Shown here piece by piece: positions 1-9,112 of a DNA stretch of 59,780 nucleotides. The notes beneath the pieces were generated by a model. It saw only the letters and a program-made list of their open reading frames with translations. It had not been told where the DNA came from and ran no database searches. The stretch is from an uncultured Planctomycetota bacterium (lineage in GTDB: Bacteria > Planctomycetota > Phycisphaerae > SM23-33). Where the stretch lies: the NCBI GenBank assembly GCA_903892515.1, contig CAITIS010000125.1, positions 1-59,780 on the forward strand. Reading direction: 5' to 3'. Each line of letters begins with the position of its first letter. The stretch's first letter is position 1. The translations under genes were made by a program, and so were the position numbers.

Positions 1-714
1 CTCGGCGGCTCCGGATGGCACGAATTCGCCGCCGGCAGCCAGTTCAACCGGGCAGGTGTCGGCGATGTGGTCGCCATAGCCAGCGCCGTTTCCGTACTGC
101 AGCCGGCCGGCGATCTTCAGGCCGCCCGTGCCGATAAACTGCGTTCCGGGGGTGCCGTTCAGGTAGAGTCTGCCACCGTTCGCCAACGACGTAAAGCCAG
201 CGTAGGTGTTGCTAATGTTGCCGTCGAAGGTCACGTAGCCGGGGCCGGTCTTGGTGAAGCCGCCGGGTCCGCTAAGGCCTCCCGTGAACGTCAGGTTTCC
301 GCCGGCGGTAGCAGACGTGATGGTCGTGGGGCCGTCCAGTGACACTGTGCATTTTACAAAGTCCGCCGTCGCATCCCGCTTGAGGATCGTCGCGCCGCTG
401 GCAATCTCCAGGCCGGGGCAGCCGCCGTAGGTGCCAAGGGTGATCTGGGCTGCGCGACCGATGCCGTTGCCCAAGGTGATGTTGCCAACCATGAACGGAT
501 TCTGGCCGTTAACTTCCGTGCCGATCTTCTGGGCCAGCCGACCCTCGAAATAGGCTGTGTCGGACGCGCTGTTGGGGAAGCCAACGCCGCCCCAGCTGGC
601 CGGATTGTTCCACAGATCGGAACCCGAAAAACCACCAGTATAAGTGTAGTCAACGGCGAACGCGGCCTGGGCGACGAACAATGCAACGATAGCGACTGTG
701 CAGAAACGAGACAT
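1..714 (-). CDS. Exported autotransporter-repeat protein, PEP-CTERM type (partial, 3' end outside window)
   Basis: The reading frame starts at ATG 714 and stays open for 238 codons to the window edge, so the C-terminus is missing. The N-terminus is a signal peptide (MSRFCTVAIVALFVAQAAFA). The rest is Gly/Thr/Ser-rich beta-strand repeat sequence with phrases such as GPGYVTFDGN and GGRLQYGNG, as in autotransporter-associated beta-strand repeat proteins. It aligns along its length with the complete protein at 1136-2203, which has a PEP-CTERM tail, so the same cell-surface sorting is inferred here. An AGGAGAGGG ribosome site lies just upstream of the start and is identical in the paralogue. Function is unknown; it is probably a surface or matrix protein. 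Confidence 0.75.
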   Translation of the reverse strand, partial: MSRFCTVAIVALFVAQAAFAVDYTYTGGFSGSDLWNNPASWGGVGFPNSASDTAYFEGRLAQKIGTEVNGQNPFMVGNITLGNGIGRAAQITLGTYGGCPGLEIASGATILKRDATADFVKCTVSLDGPTTITSATAGGNLTFTGGLSGPGGFTKTGPGYVTFDGNISNTYAGFTSLANGGRLYLNGTPGTQFIGTGGLKIAGRLQYGNGAGYGDHIADTCPVELAAGGEFVPSGAAE

Positions 715-745
715 GTGTACCCTCTCCTTCAACAAAAGTTAACAT

Positions 746-768
746 CCAAGGCTCTACTGCGAACGAAC
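746..768 (-). promoter_or_regulatory. Conserved leader block, copy 1
   Basis: This block sits 31-54 bases upstream of the first PEP-CTERM-type gene. The same block (GTTCGTTCGCAG, a two-base difference, then GAGCCTTG on the minus strand) lies 28-50 bases upstream of the second paralogue at 2232-2253. The remainder of the 715-1069 gap shows no gene and no other clear signal. Shared position and sequence suggest a retained regulatory or untranslated element, although recent duplication alone could explain it. Confidence 0.45.
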
Positions 769-1069
769 GCACTGAAAACAAATACGTCGAACAAGACAAA
801 GGCTCTGCCCACTTCCTTTTCCAAACCTCCTCTCACAGACTTGAAAAAGAAAGGCATATTGCCCTGCGTATCGCTTGGCCATCCGTGGAGAGGAACAGAC
901 GTGACGGTCGATCCCTCACTTCCGTCCCGAAAGCATCCACTGGCTCTTAAGTACATGCTTTCTAGTAGTCATGATACACGAAGACGAGAGGGGGCAATGA
1001 GGAAAAGTGAAGAATCTGTGCACATAAACGTTCGCGACGAGATCAGACCGTTATCGTCGCGCCCAAGGG

Positions 1070-1106
1070 AAAAAAAGAGAGGGCTGCCCGGGAAGGGCAG
1101 CTCTCT
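1070..1106 (-). terminator. Rho-independent terminator after the second PEP-CTERM gene
   Basis: On the minus strand the stem AGAGAG plus CTGCCC pairs with GGGCAG plus CTCTCT, with a two-base bulge, and is followed by seven U residues (1070-1076). It begins about 30 bases after the stop codon of the gene ending at 1136. Confidence 0.85.
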
Positions 1107-1135
1107 TTTGTGAACGTCAGACTGAACTAGTGAGC

Positions 1136-2203
1136 CTAGGCCTTGCGACGCAGCAGGGCCAGGCCGCCCACAACCAGCAAACTGATCGTCATCGGCTCGG
1201 GAGCCGGAACGACGAGACCGCTGCCGGAGGGATCCCACATGGCGGGGGACACCGCCGAGGTGACGCCATCGACGAAGCGAACCTGCGCCAACTGGTCGGC
1301 AGTCAGGCCGGTCGTGTCGGTGCCGAAATAGTACTTTCCGGGGAGAGACGCGTTGTAGGTCGTGATGGTGAACACCGCGCCTGGTGCCCATGTGGCAGCG
1401 CTGCTGTTGGCGAAGTGGACGGCATCAAGGCCATTGTTGTTGCCCCAACCGGTGGCGTTGCCGGACAGCGTCAGGACGCCCACGGTCTCGCTGGCGCCCG
1501 CCAGAGTGAGTTCGGCCCCACCGCTCAGATCGAGCGGGCAGGTGTCGTCAATGTTGTTGCCGCCACCGGTGCCAGAGGCGTACTGCAGCCGGCCGCCGGT
1601 CATCTTCAGGCCGCCCGCGCCGATTGCCTGCATCCCCTTGGTGAGGTCCAAGTTGAGTCTGCCGGCCTTGATCCAGGTCAGGCCAGTGTTAGTGTTGGCA
1701 TAGGCTTCGAACTGCATGTAGCCGGGGCCGTCCTTGACGACGCCGCCTGAGCCGGTCAGCCCGTACGTGTAGATGTACCCGCCTGCGGCGGCGCCGTTGA
1801 AGGTCGTGGCTCCGTCGAGTTGCAGTTTGGCGTTGAACTTGTCGGCGTACGTTGCCGACATCGGGTCATTCTGGGTGATGGTGGAGTTGGCAGCGACCTC
1901 GATCACGCCACCGGTTCCCGTATATCCGCCGATCTTGACTTGGACTGTGCTTGTGGCCAGCCGGCTGCCATTGCCGAAGGTGATGTTGCCGACCTTGAAC
2001 GGGCCACCCGAGTCGGTCTGGGCCGTCTGGGCAGCAGCGGCCGAGAAATAGGCCGTATCAGTGAGGTTATTGGGAAAGCCAGCGCCACCCCAACTTGTTG
2101 CAACGCCCCAAGCGCCGTTACCTGCGGACCAAGTGTAATCGGTAGCAAACGCAGCCTGTGCGACGAGTAATGCAACGACAGCAAACATACAGATTCGTGA
2201 CAT
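1136..2203 (-). CDS. PEP-CTERM sorting-domain autotransporter-repeat protein
   Basis: This 355-residue protein has a signal peptide (residues 1-20, MSRICMFAVVALLVAQAAFA), a long Gly/Thr/Asn-rich region of beta-strand repeats and a C-terminal PEP-CTERM signal: VPAPEP, then a hydrophobic segment (TISLLVVGGLALL), then RRKA. PEP-CTERM tails are processed by exosortase and direct proteins to the envelope or extracellular matrix. It is paralogous to the gene at 1-714 and each has its own leader and ribosome site (AGGAGAGGG). A terminator follows at 1070-1106. The passenger region shows no catalytic motif that I recognise; a structural or adhesive role is inferred. Confidence 0.85.
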   Translation of the reverse strand: MSRICMFAVVALLVAQAAFATDYTWSAGNGAWGVATSWGGAGFPNNLTDTAYFSAAAAQTAQTDSGGPFKVGNITFGNGSRLATSTVQVKIGGYTGTGGVIEVAANSTITQNDPMSATYADKFNAKLQLDGATTFNGAAAGGYIYTYGLTGSGGVVKDGPGYMQFEAYANTNTGLTWIKAGRLNLDLTKGMQAIGAGGLKMTGGRLQYASGTGGGNNIDDTCPLDLSGGAELTLAGASETVGVLTLSGNATGWGNNNGLDAVHFANSSAATWAPGAVFTITTYNASLPGKYYFGTDTTGLTADQLAQVRFVDGVTSAVSPAMWDPSGSGLVVPAPEPMTISLLVVGGLALLRRKA

Positions 2204-2231
2204 ATACTACCCTCTCCTAAAAGATGCGCCT

Positions 2232-2253
2232 TCAAGGCTCGCTGCGAACGAAC
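2232..2253 (-). promoter_or_regulatory. Conserved leader block, copy 2
   Basis: Second copy of the block described at 746-768, in the same orientation and at nearly the same distance from its start codon (2203). Confidence 0.45.
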
Positions 2254-2261
2254 CTACCCTC

Positions 2262-2283
2262 AAAGGCAACACGCGTTGCCTTT
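2262..2283. repeat. Perfect 9-bp inverted repeat upstream of the PEP-CTERM gene
   Basis: AAAGGCAAC, a four-base spacer and GTTGCCTTT form a perfect inverted repeat 59-80 bases upstream of the start at 2203. It has no copy upstream of gene 1. It could be an operator for a dimeric regulator or an RNA hairpin in the leader. Elsewhere in 2284-3049 I see no gene, repeat or clear promoter; this stretch separates the minus-strand PEP-CTERM pair from the plus-strand pilus operon. Confidence 0.4.
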
Positions 2284-3049
2284 ACATATTCAGTCAGGCC
2301 TTGGTTGATCTGGAGAGAGACAGACATGGCGCAGAATCCCTCGCTGCTGCCACAACGCCGCACGGCAGGCCGACGCCTACCGAGCTGCCCTCTCCTGACT
2401 CCATCAGCATTATCTCGCGCCGCGTCCACCTGACAAGGCGCATATTGCGCAAATGACTATCGCAGACGCGTAGTAGTGCGAAAATCGTCGCGTTCGTAGG
2501 TTGTTGCGCTTAGGCAGGGGCGCGACATCTGGGCTCTGCACCTTGAAATCCCACTCTGTCAAGACGGGAATGTGCGCGTGCAATGGCCTTCGTGGCAGGG
2601 ATGCGCTGGGGCAAGGCAATAACTCCCGCGAGCAAGACCATGTTCTTGTGCGTCCATTGGGTTCAACTTCGCCTCGCCTTGACACATAACAGATCCTGCA
2701 GCGTGTGCTTCTCGCTGTCCCCGACGAAACCGCAAGTCCGCTAGCACCTTGCGCACGGAATTCTCAGCCGGTACTTATCAGCCACTCCCGGTACGTCGAT
2801 AGCTTTGCAGGTAGGGTTCCCGACCGCGACAGGTAGCGGTTGGGCCCAGACCGGAGGCGCCGGATTCTGGCGTGCAGCCATCGGCATAACGTATGTTGCC
2901 TACGAGGTACTGACGACGCGGAGGCCATGCCCGGAGTTCATCCGGGCGTCCAAGGCATTTCGGTCGCCATCCTCTCCGTCCGCCCACTTGAGGGCGGCCA
3001 CGGCGCACGCCTGTCGATCCCCCGGTTCGCTATTGTCAGGACACTGTGA

Positions 3050-4138
3050 ATGAAGTTGAACGTCGCAAAATCTCGGGCTCTGCCGATTGGCATCGACCTT
3101 GGCAGCTCTTCGGTCAGGGTGGCCCAACTTCGCCGCAGCGGCGAAAAGGTCGAACTCATGGCCGTCGCGCAGGTGGAAACGCCTGCCGAGGCTGCGGCTG
3201 GCGGCATGTCAACGGACCAAATCGCCCAGGACCTGCGGGCGCTTCTCAGGAGCCGCGGGTTCGTCGGCCGCCAGTGCATCCTGTCCTTGCCCGCCAGCCA
3301 GGTTTTCGTGCGGCACGTTCGCATCCCGCGCCAGAGTGTGTCCGATTTGGGCGCGGCCGTGCAGGCCGAACTGGCCGACAAACTCCCGTTCGACTTGGGC
3401 CAGGCCATCATCCGGCCGGTGGTGGCCGGCGAGCTTTTGGCCGACAAAGACACGCTGGAGGTCATCGCATTCGCGGCCTCGCGCAAGGCCGTCGAAGCGC
3501 AACTCGACCTGGCCGACCGCTGCAAGCTCGAGCCTGTCGGCGTGGATGTGGCCGCTTGCGCCATCCTTGAATGCTTCTCACGACTCTTCCGCCGCAGCGA
3601 AGACTCTCAGCACACCAACATGTTCCTGGACCTGGGCCAGGTAAACACGCAGGTAGTGATCGCGCACGGCACGAAGATGGTGTTCGCGCGGAACTTGCCG
3701 CAGGGCTCATCCGATCTGTCCAAGGCGGCCGCGGCACTGCTCAAGGTCGAGCCCGCGCAGGTTGAGTCGCTGCGCCGCAAGCTTCTCTCGGCCGAGGAGT
3801 CGCCAGCCTACGCCCATGACCTGTACGCCGCGATGGGCGGCGCGTTGGAAGGCTTGGTGCTCGAAATCAGCAAGTGCGTTCACTATTACGATTCGCTGTT
3901 TCCGTCCCAGCAGGTGGAGCGGGCGCTGTTTCTGGGCGGCCAGGCGCGGGATCGCCGGCTGTGCCAGAGCATCGCACAGAAGCTCAATGTGCCCTCGTCG
4001 GTGGGCGATCCGCTGGCGCGGATGGACCGAAGCGACTTGACCCAGACGGACCTGGGGGCGGACCGGCGGCAGGCCCAGCCGGCGTGGGCGGTGGCGGTGG
4101 GGCTGGGGCTGGGTTCGGAGATCACCGATGCTGCGTGA
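3050..4138 (+). CDS. pilM: Type IV pilus assembly protein PilM
   Basis: This 362-residue protein is an actin-like ATPase of the pilus inner-membrane platform. The first phosphate-binding loop is GIDLGSSSV at residues 14-22; a second (FLDLGQVNTQVVI) is near residue 190 and the LFLGG adenosine loop is near 300. PilM sits in the cytoplasm and binds the N-terminal tail of PilN. The start ATG has AGGA eight bases upstream. It is the first gene of a run reading pilM-pilN-pilO-pilP-like-pilB-pilT-pilC, which fixes its role. No obvious promoter was found upstream. Confidence 0.88.
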   Translation: MKLNVAKSRALPIGIDLGSSSVRVAQLRRSGEKVELMAVAQVETPAEAAAGGMSTDQIAQDLRALLRSRGFVGRQCILSLPASQVFVRHVRIPRQSVSDLGAAVQAELADKLPFDLGQAIIRPVVAGELLADKDTLEVIAFAASRKAVEAQLDLADRCKLEPVGVDVAACAILECFSRLFRRSEDSQHTNMFLDLGQVNTQVVIAHGTKMVFARNLPQGSSDLSKAAAALLKVEPAQVESLRRKLLSAEESPAYAHDLYAAMGGALEGLVLEISKCVHYYDSLFPSQQVERALFLGGQARDRRLCQSIAQKLNVPSSVGDPLARMDRSDLTQTDLGADRRQAQPAWAVAVGLGLGSEITDAA

Positions 4139-4147
4139 GGAGAGGGC

Positions 4148-4834
4148 ATGAGTCTGATCAATCTATTGCCGGACGACTATCTGCGACGCAAGGCCCAGCG
4201 GCGAGCCAACTGGCTGTGCATTGGGCTGTTCGCGGTGGTCATGGTCGCGGTGCTGACGGCGGCGGCGATTTCTGAGCGGAGCTATCGGTATACGCGCGAG
4301 GTGAGCCAGAACGTCAACGCCGCCTACGCTGAGGCCGAAAAGAGAATCCAGGAACTACAAGGTCTCGAGGTCAGGCGGGCCAAGATGTACGAAAAAGCCA
4401 ACCGGACCGCGGCCCTGCTGGAAAAGATGCCGCGAAGCAACATCATGGCCGCACTGACCAACGCGCTGCCTGAAGGGGCGTCGCTGGTGAAAGTGGAGTT
4501 GAAGATGACGCGGGCCACCGTGGTCGTCAACAAGAGCCTCGGCAAGTACGACCAGGAAAAGGCCAAGACGGCCGCCGCGGTCAAAGAGCAGCCGCGAGTG
4601 GCGACACTGACCATTACCGGCATGGCCGGCACGGACGTCGAGGTGGCGAGGTTTATCGCGTGCATGGCCCAGTGTCCGCTGGTTGAGACGCCCGAGTTGA
4701 TCTACAGCCAGGAGAAGAAGGTCGGCGACTCGGCGGTGCGCGAGTTCCAAGTGATCATGCAAGTCAGGCCCGAGCCGGAGCCGCCCAAGTGTGCCACGGC
4801 CCTGGCCTCGGTCAGGTTGGGAGATCCGTCATGA
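4148..4834 (+). CDS. pilN: Type IV pilus assembly protein PilN
   Basis: This 228-residue membrane protein starts with INLLPDDY (residues 4-11), the INLLP signature with which PilN contacts PilM. A single transmembrane helix follows at about 22-44, then a coiled-coil stretch (roughly 50-90) and a ferredoxin-like periplasmic domain. PilN pairs with PilO in the alignment complex. The stop overlaps the pilO start as ATGA, implying translational coupling. Confidence 0.85.
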   Translation: MSLINLLPDDYLRRKAQRRANWLCIGLFAVVMVAVLTAAAISERSYRYTREVSQNVNAAYAEAEKRIQELQGLEVRRAKMYEKANRTAALLEKMPRSNIMAALTNALPEGASLVKVELKMTRATVVVNKSLGKYDQEKAKTAAAVKEQPRVATLTITGMAGTDVEVARFIACMAQCPLVETPELIYSQEKKVGDSAVREFQVIMQVRPEPEPPKCATALASVRLGDPS

Positions 4835-5391
4835 AGTTTGGCTTGCGCGAAGTGGTGTTTATCGTGCTACTGGCCGCCATCCCGTTGGGATCGTGGTGGT
4901 TCGTTTTCAGGCCGGGCAATCGCCGCAACGCCGAGATGATGGCCCAGATCCAGGCGCGTCAGGGCAAGCTGCAATCCCTGAATAAGGCGACAGCCTCGCT
5001 GGGAGACCTCAAGGGCGAGATCGCCGCGTTGGACAAGGCCATTACCTTCTTCCGCTCCAAGTTGCCCAGCGAGAAGGAAATCGACAAGGTTCTGCGCGAG
5101 GTCTGGCAACTGGCCGAGCAGAATAATCTCGCCACCAAGAGCATTCGCACGCTCAAGGCCGGCGATGACACGGTGGTTGGAGAGACCAACGGGCCCTACG
5201 CGGAACAGCCCATTTCGATCCAGTTGGAAGGCTCTTTCACGGGCTATTACGGCTTCCTGCTGGCGCTGGAGAGTCAGCCGCGAATCATGCGGATTCAGCA
5301 GATGACGTTGGAAAAGCACCCGACCGGCCCGCAGGGCACGGTCAAGGCCGATTGCGTGGTGTCGGTCTTCTTTGAACGAGGCCAGGAGTAG
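4831..5391 (+). CDS. pilO: Type IV pilus assembly protein PilO
   Basis: The protein is 186 residues from ATG 4831; an upstream in-frame ATG at 4789 lies inside pilN and is not needed. It has a transmembrane helix at about 6-23, a coiled-coil segment at about 35-75 and a C-terminal domain containing QLEGSFTGYYGFLLALE, typical of PilO. It forms the periplasmic heterodimer with PilN. The ATGA overlap with pilN and three-base spacing to the next gene place it firmly in the operon. Confidence 0.85.
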   Translation: MKFGLREVVFIVLLAAIPLGSWWFVFRPGNRRNAEMMAQIQARQGKLQSLNKATASLGDLKGEIAALDKAITFFRSKLPSEKEIDKVLREVWQLAEQNNLATKSIRTLKAGDDTVVGETNGPYAEQPISIQLEGSFTGYYGFLLALESQPRIMRIQQMTLEKHPTGPQGTVKADCVVSVFFERGQE

Positions 5392-5393
5392 GC

Positions 5394-6065
5394 ATGTCAG
5401 TGAATATGAGCGAGCCGCAGATTATGGCTGGGATCGAGCAGGACGATCGTCCTGACCTTGGGCCGGTCCCTGCGCAGCCGGTGGCAGCGAACAAGAACAT
5501 CTCGCCGGCGACGCGCTCGAACCTGATCCTGGTCGGGCTGTTCCTGGCAGGGGCGGCCACGGTTGCCGTCCTGGGGCTGCGGAAAGGCCCGGCCATGGCG
5601 TCGGCGAGCATGCAGCAGGCTGAGGCACAGGTTGACTCGGCGATTCTGCACCTGACCGATGCGGCCAAGCCCGGCGCGCCGGCCTCGGTCGCCATGACCA
5701 AGGAGCTGATTGACGGCTTCCAGCGTCACGACTCACGCTCGCAGGTCCCGCCGGATCGGCTGGCGAAGAACCCATTCCTGTTCATCCCGCCCAGCAACCA
5801 GATGGTCGAGACGACGCCCGCGGCGCCTCAGTTGACGGTGCGTGAAAAGACGCCCGAGCAGGTAACGTTTGAAAAGGCCCAGGCCGAGATCAAGACGCTG
5901 TACTTGCAGTCGGTCATGATGGGCCACGACGGCGGCTCGGCCATCATCGCCAACAATCTCGTGACCGTGGGCCAGCAGATCAAGTGCTTCACGGTCGTGT
6001 CCATTACGCCCAAGTCCGTTCTGCTGAAGTGGCAGGACAAGGACTTTACGCTGTCGATGCAGTAA
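5394..6065 (+). CDS. PilP/GspC-like pilus alignment protein
   Basis: This 223-residue protein has a short cytoplasmic N-terminus, one transmembrane helix (about 44-62), an Ala-rich linker, a conserved-looking DRLAKNPFLF segment near residue 121, and a small C-terminal beta domain (LYLQSVMMGHDGGSAIIANN to KDFTLSMQ) resembling the HR/PilP fold that links the inner-membrane platform to the secretin. The position after pilO matches pilP in other operons, but the membrane helix instead of a lipobox is closer to GspC. The name is therefore left open. Confidence 0.65.
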   Translation: MSVNMSEPQIMAGIEQDDRPDLGPVPAQPVAANKNISPATRSNLILVGLFLAGAATVAVLGLRKGPAMASASMQQAEAQVDSAILHLTDAAKPGAPASVAMTKELIDGFQRHDSRSQVPPDRLAKNPFLFIPPSNQMVETTPAAPQLTVREKTPEQVTFEKAQAEIKTLYLQSVMMGHDGGSAIIANNLVTVGQQIKCFTVVSITPKSVLLKWQDKDFTLSMQ

Positions 6066-6066
6066 G

Positions 6067-6142
6067 CGACATGGCCGTCTCGCCCATGAGGATGATCGGA
6101 ACTCACGGCCGAGACGGCCGTGACACGGAATTCGCCGTGTCG
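6067..6142 (+). repeat. Palindromic intergenic element in the pil operon (copy 1 of a pair)
   Basis: This element begins two bases after the pilP-like stop codon and fills the gap before pilB. It shares about 55 bases (6067-6121) almost identically with 9113-9170. It contains CACGGCCGAGACGGCCGTG and a perfect stem-loop GACACGG/CCGTGTC at 6122-6141. It belongs to the window-wide family built on palindromes with a GAGAC centre. Confidence 0.75.
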
Positions 6143-6156
6143 CTACAGGAGCTGGT

Positions 6157-7959
6157 GTGCCGCACGCAGGAAAAGTTGATGTGACTCATCCGCCGGCCAA
6201 GCCGACCGCGGCGCAAGATGCGCCGATGGAATTCGACGATCTGTGGCGTCCGGCCCAGCAGACGGAGGCCCCTCGCGGCCCGGCGGCAGTGCTGCTGGAA
6301 CAGGGCAAGATCACGCCTGCGCAGATTCAGCACGCCATCCGCAAGCAAAAGGACAACCCACGACTGACGATGCTGGAGGCGATGATCGAAGCCAAGATCG
6401 TCGATGAGCCGACCGCGTTGCAGGCCGTGGCGAAGTTCTTCAATCTGCGCTTCGAGCCGATCAAGTCCGACCAGATCGACCGCGACTTGCTCAAGCTGCT
6501 CGACCTGGACTTCATCAAACGCAAGAACGTCATCCCCATCCGGCGCGAGGACAATCGCATCCTCGTCGGCATCTCCGATCCGGCCGACATTTTCCTGGTC
6601 GATGAGGTCAAACGTCGCCTGCGCCGTCCCATCCTGCTGGCCGTCACACCGGCGGCCGACATTCAGCGCGTGGCCGAGGAACTGACCACGGCGCCTTCGC
6701 AAGGCAGCGTTGAAGACATCATTCACGACTGCCACGAGGATGACGTCGAAGTCGTCGAAGCCAAGAGCGAGGAAGTCACCGATCTGGAAAAGATCGCCGG
6801 CGAAAGCCCGGTCATCCGGTATGTGAACTTCCTGGTCGTCAACGCGGTCAAGGAAGGTGCCTCGGACATCCACATCGAGCCAGGCGAGGAGACGCTGCGG
6901 ATTCGCTACCGCATCGACGGCATTCTCTTCGAACAGCCGGCGCCGCCGCTGGCGATGCACGCGGCCATCGTTTCGCGACTCAAGATCATGTCCAACCTCG
7001 ACATCGCCGAGCGCCGTCTGCCCCAGGACGGCCGAATCCGCGCCATGGTGCATGGCCGGCACGTAGACCTGCGTCTGTCCACGCTGCCCACGGCCCACGG
7101 CGAAAAGTGCGTGATCCGAATTCTGGACAATCGTTCGATCCTCATCGGCCTGGAGCGGCTGGGCATGCTGCCCGACACGCTCAAGACTTTCGTTGATGCC
7201 ATTCACCAGCCCCACGGCATTCTGCTGGTAACGGGGCCCACGGGCAGCGGCAAGACCACCACACTGTACTCGGCCTTGCGCGTGATGGACGGCGGAAAGC
7301 TGAACATCTCGACCGTCGAAGACCCGATCGAGTACCAGCTCGATTTTGCTAACCAGGTCAACGTTCGTGAGGGCATCGGCCTGACCTTCTCGGCCGCATT
7401 GCGCAGCCTGCTGCGTCAAGACCCCGACGTGATCATGATCGGCGAAATTCGCGACGCCGAAACGGCCCGCATCGCCGTGCAGGCCTCGCTGACAGGGCAC
7501 CTTGTGCTTTCGACATTGCACACCAACGACGCTCCGGCCTCGATCACGCGGCTGATCAACATCGGCATCGAGCCGTACCTGATCGCCGCCAGCGTCAACG
7601 CCGTGCTGGCTCAGCGGCTGGTGCGGAAGATCTGTGACAAGTGCAAGCAGCTGGAGACCAACCCGCGTGAGGCCGAGGCGGCGTACTTGAAGCGGCACAA
7701 TGTGGACATCAAGACCGTGTACCGCGGCGCCGGCTGCGACAAGTGCCGTAACACCGGGTATTCGGGGCGAGTGGGTTTGTACGAGTTGCTGGAAATGAAC
7801 GACGCCCTGCGCGACGTGATCACCAGCAACCCGTCGCTGATGGATCTGCGCCGCGCCTGTCACGAACGTGGCATGCGGGTGTTGCAGGAAGACGGCATGC
7901 TGAAGTTGCAGGCCGGACAGACCACGATCGAGGAAATCGCCCGGGTAACCGAGGCGTAA
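6157..7959 (+). CDS. pilB: Type IV pilus extension ATPase PilB (GspE family)
   Basis: This 600-residue hexameric secretion ATPase powers pilus assembly. It has the N-terminal GspE/MshEN domain (about 30-170), Walker A GPTGSGKTT near residue 360, Asp box, Walker B IMIGEIRDAET, His box (LSTLHTNDAP) and a zinc-binding CxxC pair (CDKC near 493 and CDKC near 528) diagnostic of PilB/GspE over PilT. GTG 6157 is preceded by AGGAG at 6147; GTG 6181, 24 bases on with AGGAAAA before it, is a possible alternative start. Repeat elements flank it on both sides, suggesting insertion hot spots within the operon. Confidence 0.93.
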   Translation: MPHAGKVDVTHPPAKPTAAQDAPMEFDDLWRPAQQTEAPRGPAAVLLEQGKITPAQIQHAIRKQKDNPRLTMLEAMIEAKIVDEPTALQAVAKFFNLRFEPIKSDQIDRDLLKLLDLDFIKRKNVIPIRREDNRILVGISDPADIFLVDEVKRRLRRPILLAVTPAADIQRVAEELTTAPSQGSVEDIIHDCHEDDVEVVEAKSEEVTDLEKIAGESPVIRYVNFLVVNAVKEGASDIHIEPGEETLRIRYRIDGILFEQPAPPLAMHAAIVSRLKIMSNLDIAERRLPQDGRIRAMVHGRHVDLRLSTLPTAHGEKCVIRILDNRSILIGLERLGMLPDTLKTFVDAIHQPHGILLVTGPTGSGKTTTLYSALRVMDGGKLNISTVEDPIEYQLDFANQVNVREGIGLTFSAALRSLLRQDPDVIMIGEIRDAETARIAVQASLTGHLVLSTLHTNDAPASITRLINIGIEPYLIAASVNAVLAQRLVRKICDKCKQLETNPREAEAAYLKRHNVDIKTVYRGAGCDKCRNTGYSGRVGLYELLEMNDALRDVITSNPSLMDLRRACHERGMRVLQEDGMLKLQAGQTTIEEIARVTEA

Positions 7960-7963
7960 ACGC

Positions 7964-8015
7964 GTAGGGCGTGCAACTCGTGGCACGCGGAAACGAGAGC
8001 GGCCGTCCGCCCTAC
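7964..8015 (+). repeat. Inverted repeat between pilB and pilT
   Basis: GTAGGGCG (7964-7971) and CGCCCTAC (8008-8015) bracket a short interior containing GTGGCACGCGG, a word of the dispersed palindrome family. The pilT ribosome site begins directly after it. Confidence 0.5.
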
Positions 8016-8029
8016 AGAAGGAGAGCAGC

Positions 8030-9085
8030 GTGGAGTTAAAGGAAATACTTGGAGAGGCGATGCAGCGTGGGGCGTCGGACGTGCATGTCCTGGCCGGCTT
8101 GCCGCCGATCCTGCGCATCAATACGGAACTGATCCAGTCCGACCGGCCGGTCGTCACGAAAGAGGAGGCCATCGAACTCGTGCGACAGATGGTCGGGCCC
8201 CGGCGATACGCACAGTTCATGCGCCGGCGCGACTTGGACTTTTCCACCGAACTGCCCGGCTCTGGACGATTCCGCGTGAACGCGCATTTTCAGCATGAGT
8301 CCGTCGCGATCGCTTTTCGAGCGATCCCGACGAAGGTGCCGCCGATTGCCAAGCTGAACCTGCCGCCGGTGGTGAGCACGTTTACCGATCTGCCGCGCGG
8401 GCTGGTGCTGGTGACGGGCGAGACCGGCTCGGGCAAGAGCACCACGCTGGCGGCGATGATCGACGCCATGAATCACAAGTTCAACTACCACGTCATCACG
8501 CTGGAAGACCCGGTGGAGTATGAGCTCAAGGGCGACAAGTGCCTGATCGAGCAGCGCGAGGTTGGCCAAGACGTGCCGAGTTTCGCTTCGGGCCTGCGGC
8601 ACGTGCTGCGGCAGGATCCCGACATCATTCTCGTCGGCGAAATGCGCGACTTGGAGACGACCAGTGCCGCCATCACCGCCGCCGAGACCGGCCACCTGGT
8701 GCTCTCGACGCTGCACACCCAGTCGGCCGCCCAGACGGTCGAGCGTATCGTGGACATCTACCCGGCCGAGCAGCAGAACCAGATTCGCGCCATGCTCGCC
8801 AACACGCTCCAGGCGGTGATATCGCAGACGCTGTTCAAGCGGCTCGACGGCAAGGGCATGGTGCCGGCCGCTGAGGTGCTGGTGTGCACCAGCGCTGTGC
8901 GGGCGTGCATTCGTGAAGCCCGCGCCTATGAGATTCCCAACGTCATCCAGACGGGCGCGGCCAAGGGCATGATCTCGCTGGATAGCTCGATCAAGAGCCT
9001 GTTTCTCAATGGATACATCAGCCGGGAAGATGCGATCGGCCGGGCGACCACCCGCGACTCGCTGACCCAGGCGTTGAGTGCATAG
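8030..9085 (+). CDS. pilT: Type IV pilus retraction ATPase PilT
   Basis: This 351-residue protein has Walker A GETGSGKST near residue 130, Walker B IILVGEMRDLET, LSTLHT His box and the C-terminal IREARAYEIPNVIQTG segment (AIRE-type motif) needed for retraction in PilT. It lacks the zinc CxxC pairs of PilB. The start is GTG 8030 with GGAGAG a few bases upstream. PilT implies dynamic pili used for twitching motility, adhesion or DNA uptake. Confidence 0.93.
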   Translation: MELKEILGEAMQRGASDVHVLAGLPPILRINTELIQSDRPVVTKEEAIELVRQMVGPRRYAQFMRRRDLDFSTELPGSGRFRVNAHFQHESVAIAFRAIPTKVPPIAKLNLPPVVSTFTDLPRGLVLVTGETGSGKSTTLAAMIDAMNHKFNYHVITLEDPVEYELKGDKCLIEQREVGQDVPSFASGLRHVLRQDPDIILVGEMRDLETTSAAITAAETGHLVLSTLHTQSAAQTVERIVDIYPAEQQNQIRAMLANTLQAVISQTLFKRLDGKGMVPAAEVLVCTSAVRACIREARAYEIPNVIQTGAAKGMISLDSSIKSLFLNGYISREDAIGRATTRDSLTQALSA

Positions 9086-9112
9086 ACGCAACGTGTTTGG
9101 GTGACATGTCCG

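Noticed and set aside
2410..3053. Small open frames in the gap before pilM
   Set aside because: Overlapping frames on both strands with no motif or ribosome site.
6103..8247. 714-residue open frame antisense to pilB
   Set aside because: It is a GC-rich shadow of pilB, with no recognisable motif; pilB has all ATPase motifs.
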